In this document: piece after piece, positions 5,870 through 8,815 of the stretch
How positions within the stretch are numbered: the stretch's first letter is position 1
Layout: every line of letters starts with the position of its first letter
The notes under the pieces: model-generated
Seen by the model: the letters and a program-made list of their open reading frames with translations, nothing else
The model's database searches: none
Told to the model about the DNA's origin: nothing
NCBI GenBank assembly: GCA_025451135.1
Contig: JANWKW010000110.1
Coordinates: forward strand, 1 to 8,815
DNA length: 8,815 nt
From: Vulcanimicrobiia bacterium
GTDB lineage: Bacteria > Vulcanimicrobiota > Vulcanimicrobiia > Vulcanimicrobiales > Vulcanimicrobiaceae
Direction of reading: 5' to 3'
Translations under genes and position numbers: made by a program

Positions 5870-6784
5870 TTAGAACGGCACGCCGTCTGCGGCGGGCGCT
5901 CGAACGCGGCCGGTGATGCCGGCGAGGGCGACGAGTGCGGCGACGTAGGGGAGCGCCTGCATCGCATCCGCGGGCAGCCACGTGACGTGGCCTTGCAGAA
6001 CGTACTGCAGCGCCTCGAAGAAGCCGAAGAAGATGGCGGCGCCGGTCGCGCCCCACGGCGTCCAGCGGCCGAAGATGACCGCGGCCAGCGCGATGAATCC
6101 GCGACCGGCCGTCATGCCGTCGGAGTAGATGTTCAGCTCGCCGATCGAGAGGAACGCGCCGCCGAGACCGGCGAGCGCGCCGCTGATGGTGACCGCGAGC
6201 AGGCGCGCCTTGAGCGGATCCAGCCCTGCGGACTTCACCGCGTACGGGTTTTCGCCGCACGCCTGCACGCGCAGCCCCCAGGGCGTCTTGTAGATCAGCC
6301 AGCTCAATCCGAGCGCGCACACGAACGCCACCGCGAGCAGCGCGACCGCGCCCGCGTGCAGATCGAAGAGCGGAAGGTTCGGGCCGCCGAGCGCCGGTAC
6401 TTGCGCCGACGCTCCCGGCTGGTTGAAGACCAGGACCAATCCGTAGGCCGCGCCGCCCGTGCAGATGAGGTTGATGCCGATGCCGGCGACGATCTGATCG
6501 ACCTTGAATTTCGTGGCCGCGATGCCGAGGATCCAGCCGATCAGGGCGCCGGCCGCGACGCCGACCACCAACCCGGCGAGCGGTCCGAACGTGCTGCCCA
6601 AAGCCGGACTGAGGTAGAAGCTGATCACCACCGACGAGAACGCGCCGGCGACCATCATGCCCTCGAGGCCGATGTTGATGACGCCGGAGCGCTCCGAGAT
6701 CACGCCGCCGAGCGCCGCGTAGATGATCGGAACGGCCTTGATGATGGTCAAGACCAGCAGCGTGACGACGACCGATTGCGTCAT
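5870..6784 (-). CDS. nupQ: Nucleoside ABC importer permease, NupQ/YufQ-like
   Basis: This 304-residue inner-membrane permease belongs to the BPD_transp_2 family and is the second, shorter permease of BMP-type purine-nucleoside importers (YufQ/NupQ, NupC). Near the N-terminus it has SERSGVINIGLEGMM (30-44), the signature of this subunit, and then KFKVDQIVAGIGINLI. The cytoplasmic coupling region reads YKTPWGLRVQACGENPYAVKSAG, followed by the glycine-rich GALAGLGGAFLSIGELN and AGRGFIALAAVIFGRW. Hydrophobic segments run throughout, fitting eight to ten helices. Its ATG overlaps the stop of the preceding permease as ATGA, and GAGGTG lies about eight bases upstream, so it is translationally coupled. 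It would pair with the other permease to form the membrane channel. The family is clear; the exact nucleoside is not. Confidence 0.92.
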   Translation of the reverse strand: MTQSVVVTLLVLTIIKAVPIIYAALGGVISERSGVINIGLEGMMVAGAFSSVVISFYLSPALGSTFGPLAGLVVGVAAGALIGWILGIAATKFKVDQIVAGIGINLICTGGAAYGLVLVFNQPGASAQVPALGGPNLPLFDLHAGAVALLAVAFVCALGLSWLIYKTPWGLRVQACGENPYAVKSAGLDPLKARLLAVTISGALAGLGGAFLSIGELNIYSDGMTAGRGFIALAAVIFGRWTPWGATGAAIFFGFFEALQYVLQGHVTWLPADAMQALPYVAALVALAGITGRVRAPAADGVPF

Positions 6785-7806
6785 ACCGCAGGCACCTCGA
6801 CGCGCGTCGAGACGAAGCGTTTCGCGGCGAGCACGAGGATGATGATGCCTTCGATCAAGTGGATCGCGTCCTTTGGAACGCCCGCGCTGGCCTGCATCGC
6901 GAGGCCGCCTGCTTCGAGGATGCCGAAGCCGAACGCGGCTAGGCAGATCCAGAGCGGATGCAGGTCGCCGACCAGCGCGACCGCGATCGCGGTGAAGCCG
7001 TAGCCGGGCGAGAGCTGCGTGTTGAAGCGATGCAGTTCGCCCGCGACGATGGCGGCGCCGCCGAGGCCGGCTATCGCGCCGGAAAGGCCCATCGCCATCC
7101 AGGTAAGGCGGTTGATGTCGACGTGATTGCGGCGCGCGGCCTCGGGCGCTTCGCCGAGCGCGCGCAGTTCGTAGCCGAAGACCGTGCGCGCGAACACGAA
7201 CTGCAGGATCGCCGCGATGGCGATCGCGATCAGCAGGGCGATCGTGAGTCGCGTGTCCGGGATGAGCGCCGGCAGCCACGAGCTTGCGGGAAGCGGCGCC
7301 GTTTCGGCCCCGGTGGCGAGCGGGCTCTTGAGCGGGCCGGCGACCAGATAGTTCGCGATCGAGATCGCGACGTAGTTGAGCATCAGCGTCGAGATGATCT
7401 CGTTGGCGTTGAAGCGCGACTTCATCCAACCCGCGAGCGCTCCCCACAGGCCGCCGCCGACGATTCCGGCCGCGAGGATCGCGGGGACGGCGAGCCAGCC
7501 GGGACCGGTGAAGTTCGCGCCGAGCGCGCCCGCGGCCAGGCCGCCCAAGAGCAACTGTCCCTCGGCGCCGATGTTGAAGAGGCCGGCCCGGAACGCGAGA
7601 CAGATGCCGAGCGCCGGGAAGAGCAGGGCGGTCGTCTGCGCGAGCGTCTCGGCCAGTTCGTGCGGACCGCCGAGCGCGCCGCCGAAGAGCGCGCCGAAGC
7701 CGGCCCACGGCGTGGAACCGGCGACGATCATGACGACCGACATCATGACGACGACCAAGAGGAGCGTGCCGGCCGGGCCGCTCAGAACGCGCAGCGCGGG
7801 CCTCAT
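6781..7806 (-). CDS. nupP: Nucleoside ABC importer permease, NupP/YufP-like
   Basis: This 341-residue inner-membrane protein is the first, longer permease of the same importer. After a basic start and a long hydrophobic segment (about residues 11-30), it carries LLFPALGICLAFRAGLFNIG (61-80) followed by AEGQLLLGG, the hallmark of YufP/NupP-type subunits. SRFNANEIISTLMLNYVA follows, then the coupling region FGYELRALGEAPEAARRNHV, GLSGAIAGLGGAAIVAGELH and PGYGFTAIAVALVG. The frame is open far upstream inside the ATPase gene, so the start is set at the ATG at 7806. This overlaps the ATPase stop as ATGA and begins MRPALRVLSGPAG, matching family starts. A GGGA about nine bases upstream may serve as a weak ribosome site. 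Order and coupling show it works with its neighbours. Confidence 0.93.
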   Translation of the reverse strand: MRPALRVLSGPAGTLLLVVVMMSVVMIVAGSTPWAGFGALFGGALGGPHELAETLAQTTALLFPALGICLAFRAGLFNIGAEGQLLLGGLAAGALGANFTGPGWLAVPAILAAGIVGGGLWGALAGWMKSRFNANEIISTLMLNYVAISIANYLVAGPLKSPLATGAETAPLPASSWLPALIPDTRLTIALLIAIAIAAILQFVFARTVFGYELRALGEAPEAARRNHVDINRLTWMAMGLSGAIAGLGGAAIVAGELHRFNTQLSPGYGFTAIAVALVGDLHPLWICLAAFGFGILEAGGLAMQASAGVPKDAIHLIEGIIILVLAAKRFVSTRVEVPAV

Positions 7807-8815
7807 GCTGCCGATCCCGCCATCAGGCGGCCGATCGCGGCCCGGTCGACCCGTGCGCGGCTGAAGTTTCCGACGACCTTGCCCCGATACATCACGAGGA
7901 TGCGATCGGCAAGCGTGAGGATTTCGTCGAGTTCGAATGAGATCAAGAGGATGGCGGCTCCGGCGTTGCGCGCCTGCATGAGGCGTGACTGCACGAGCGC
8001 GGCGGCGCCCACGTCGATGCCGCGCGTCGGGTTGTAAGCGAGGACGAACTTCGGATCGTCGATCAGCGCCCGCCCGACCACGATCTTCTGCTGATTGCCG
8101 CCCGAAAGCGTCTTGACGGCCACGTCCAGGTTGGCGGCGCGGACGTCGAAGCGTTCTTTGATCGCCTCCGCGTCCCGGCGCGCGCGCGCTCCGTCGAGCA
8201 GAAGTCCTTTTTGGATGCCCGGATCGTGCTGGCGACCGAGCACGGCGTTGTCGACGATCGACCACGTCATCACCAGCGCCTCGCGGTGGCGGTCTTGCGG
8301 CACGATCGCGGGCTTGGAATCGAGGCCGATGACGCCCTGGTAGTCGATCATCTTCGCGATCGCGTCGGCGAGCGCCGTCTGGCCGTTGCCTTCGACGCCG
8401 GCGATGCCGACGATCTCGCCGCTCTGCACCTCGAGCGTCACGCCGTCGGCGCGCGAGCCGCCGGTCCCGGCGGTGACGTCGTCGATGGTCAGGCACGGCG
8501 CGAGCGTGGTCGGTTCGCGTTCCGCGACCGGCGGCAGCTCGCCGCCGACCATCGCGCGCGCGATGTCGTCGACGCTCGTGGAATACGTGTCGAGCTTGGC
8601 CACCAGCTCGCCGTGCCGCATCACGCTGATCTTGTGCGAGTACGCGATCACTTCTTGGAGCTTGTGGGTGACGATCATGATCGCCGTGCCGCGTTTGGCG
8701 AGCGCGGTGATGGTCGCGAAGAACGCGTCGATCTCGGCCGGAGCGAGCGCGGCGGTCGGCTCGTCGAGCAGCAGCACCGTCGGTTCGCGCTCCAGTTCGC
8801 GGAGCAGCTCGACGC
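7803..8815 (-). CDS. nupO: Nucleoside ABC importer double ATPase, NupO/YufO-like, 5' end off window
   Basis: The right edge cuts this gene; 336 C-terminal residues are visible, about two-thirds of a normal roughly 510-residue subunit. It is a two-domain ATPase of the sugar/nucleoside importer type. The end of domain 1 shows Walker B LLLDEPT (14-20) and the H-loop in THKLQEV (H50). Domain 2 has a degenerate Walker A GVEGNGQT (139-146) with Gln in place of the catalytic Lys, a signature LSGGNQQK (236-243) and NPTRGIDVGA (261-270) with no acidic Walker B residue. It ends with SFELDEI instead of an H-loop histidine. Those losses are usual in the second domain of this family, so domain 1 is presumed to hold the consensus site. 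The frame reads through to 8815 with LLRELEREPTVLLLDEP, so the GTG at 8777 is an internal valine. Its stop overlaps the first permease. Orthology to YufO/NupO is by family and gene order. Confidence 0.92.
   Translation of the reverse strand, partial: VELLRELEREPTVLLLDEPTAALAPAEIDAFFATITALAKRGTAIMIVTHKLQEVIAYSHKISVMRHGELVAKLDTYSTSVDDIARAMVGGELPPVAEREPTTLAPCLTIDDVTAGTGGSRADGVTLEVQSGEIVGIAGVEGNGQTALADAIAKMIDYQGVIGLDSKPAIVPQDRHREALVMTWSIVDNAVLGRQHDPGIQKGLLLDGARARRDAEAIKERFDVRAANLDVAVKTLSGGNQQKIVVGRALIDDPKFVLAYNPTRGIDVGAAALVQSRLMQARNAGAAILLISFELDEILTLADRILVMYRGKVVGNFSRARVDRAAIGRLMAGSAA

Noticed and set aside
5645..7003. Long plus-strand open frame (452 codons) opposite the GNAT and permease genes
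   Set aside because: Low-complexity Arg/Asp/Glu/Ala composition and antisense to well-supported membrane proteins.

Overview
This 8.8 kb window is GC-rich bacterial DNA (roughly two-thirds G+C by eye), almost completely packed with genes on both strands. No RNA gene, insertion sequence, phage gene or CRISPR array is visible. Tight spacing, start/stop overlaps of the ATGA type, GTG starts and few clear Shine-Dalgarno sequences point to a GC-rich free-living bacterium. The octamer GCGATCGC, the HIP1 palindrome known from cyanobacterial genomes, occurs at least nine times. A lineage near Cyanobacteria, Eremiobacterota or Chloroflexota is only a guess; the genes alone do not fix the phylum.

Layout. 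(1) Positions 1-1617, minus strand: a complete two-domain ChrA chromate transporter whose stop overlaps the start of an exported beta-propeller-like protein that runs off the left edge. (2) Positions 1713-2663, plus strand: a branched-chain aminotransferase (IlvE), divergent from chrA across a 95-bp gap holding a hairpin. (3) Positions 2647-3615, minus strand: an exported class A beta-lactamase-like serine hydrolase that overlaps ilvE tail to tail and lacks the usual omega-loop glutamate. (4) Positions 3700-5284, plus strand: a two-gene unit of an acidic 126-residue protein of unknown function and a complete LanC-like zinc protein, ended by a strong hairpin. (5) Positions 5317-8815, minus strand: an operon-like run of the ATPase (5' end off the right edge) and two permeases of a BMP-type purine-nucleoside ABC importer (NupOPQ/YufOPQ-like), followed after 19 bp by a RimJ/RimL-type GNAT acetyltransferase.

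How they fit together. The ABC genes form one machine: the double ATPase and two different ten-helix-type permeases. Its substrate-binding lipoprotein would be expected just outside the window on the right. The remaining genes are housekeeping or accessory functions with no obvious shared pathway. The least explained parts are the LanC-like protein with no lantibiotic dehydratase or cysteine-bearing precursor beside it, its acidic partner, and the lactamase-fold protein without Glu166. No clearly new multi-gene system is evident; the acidic-protein/LanC pair is the best candidate.
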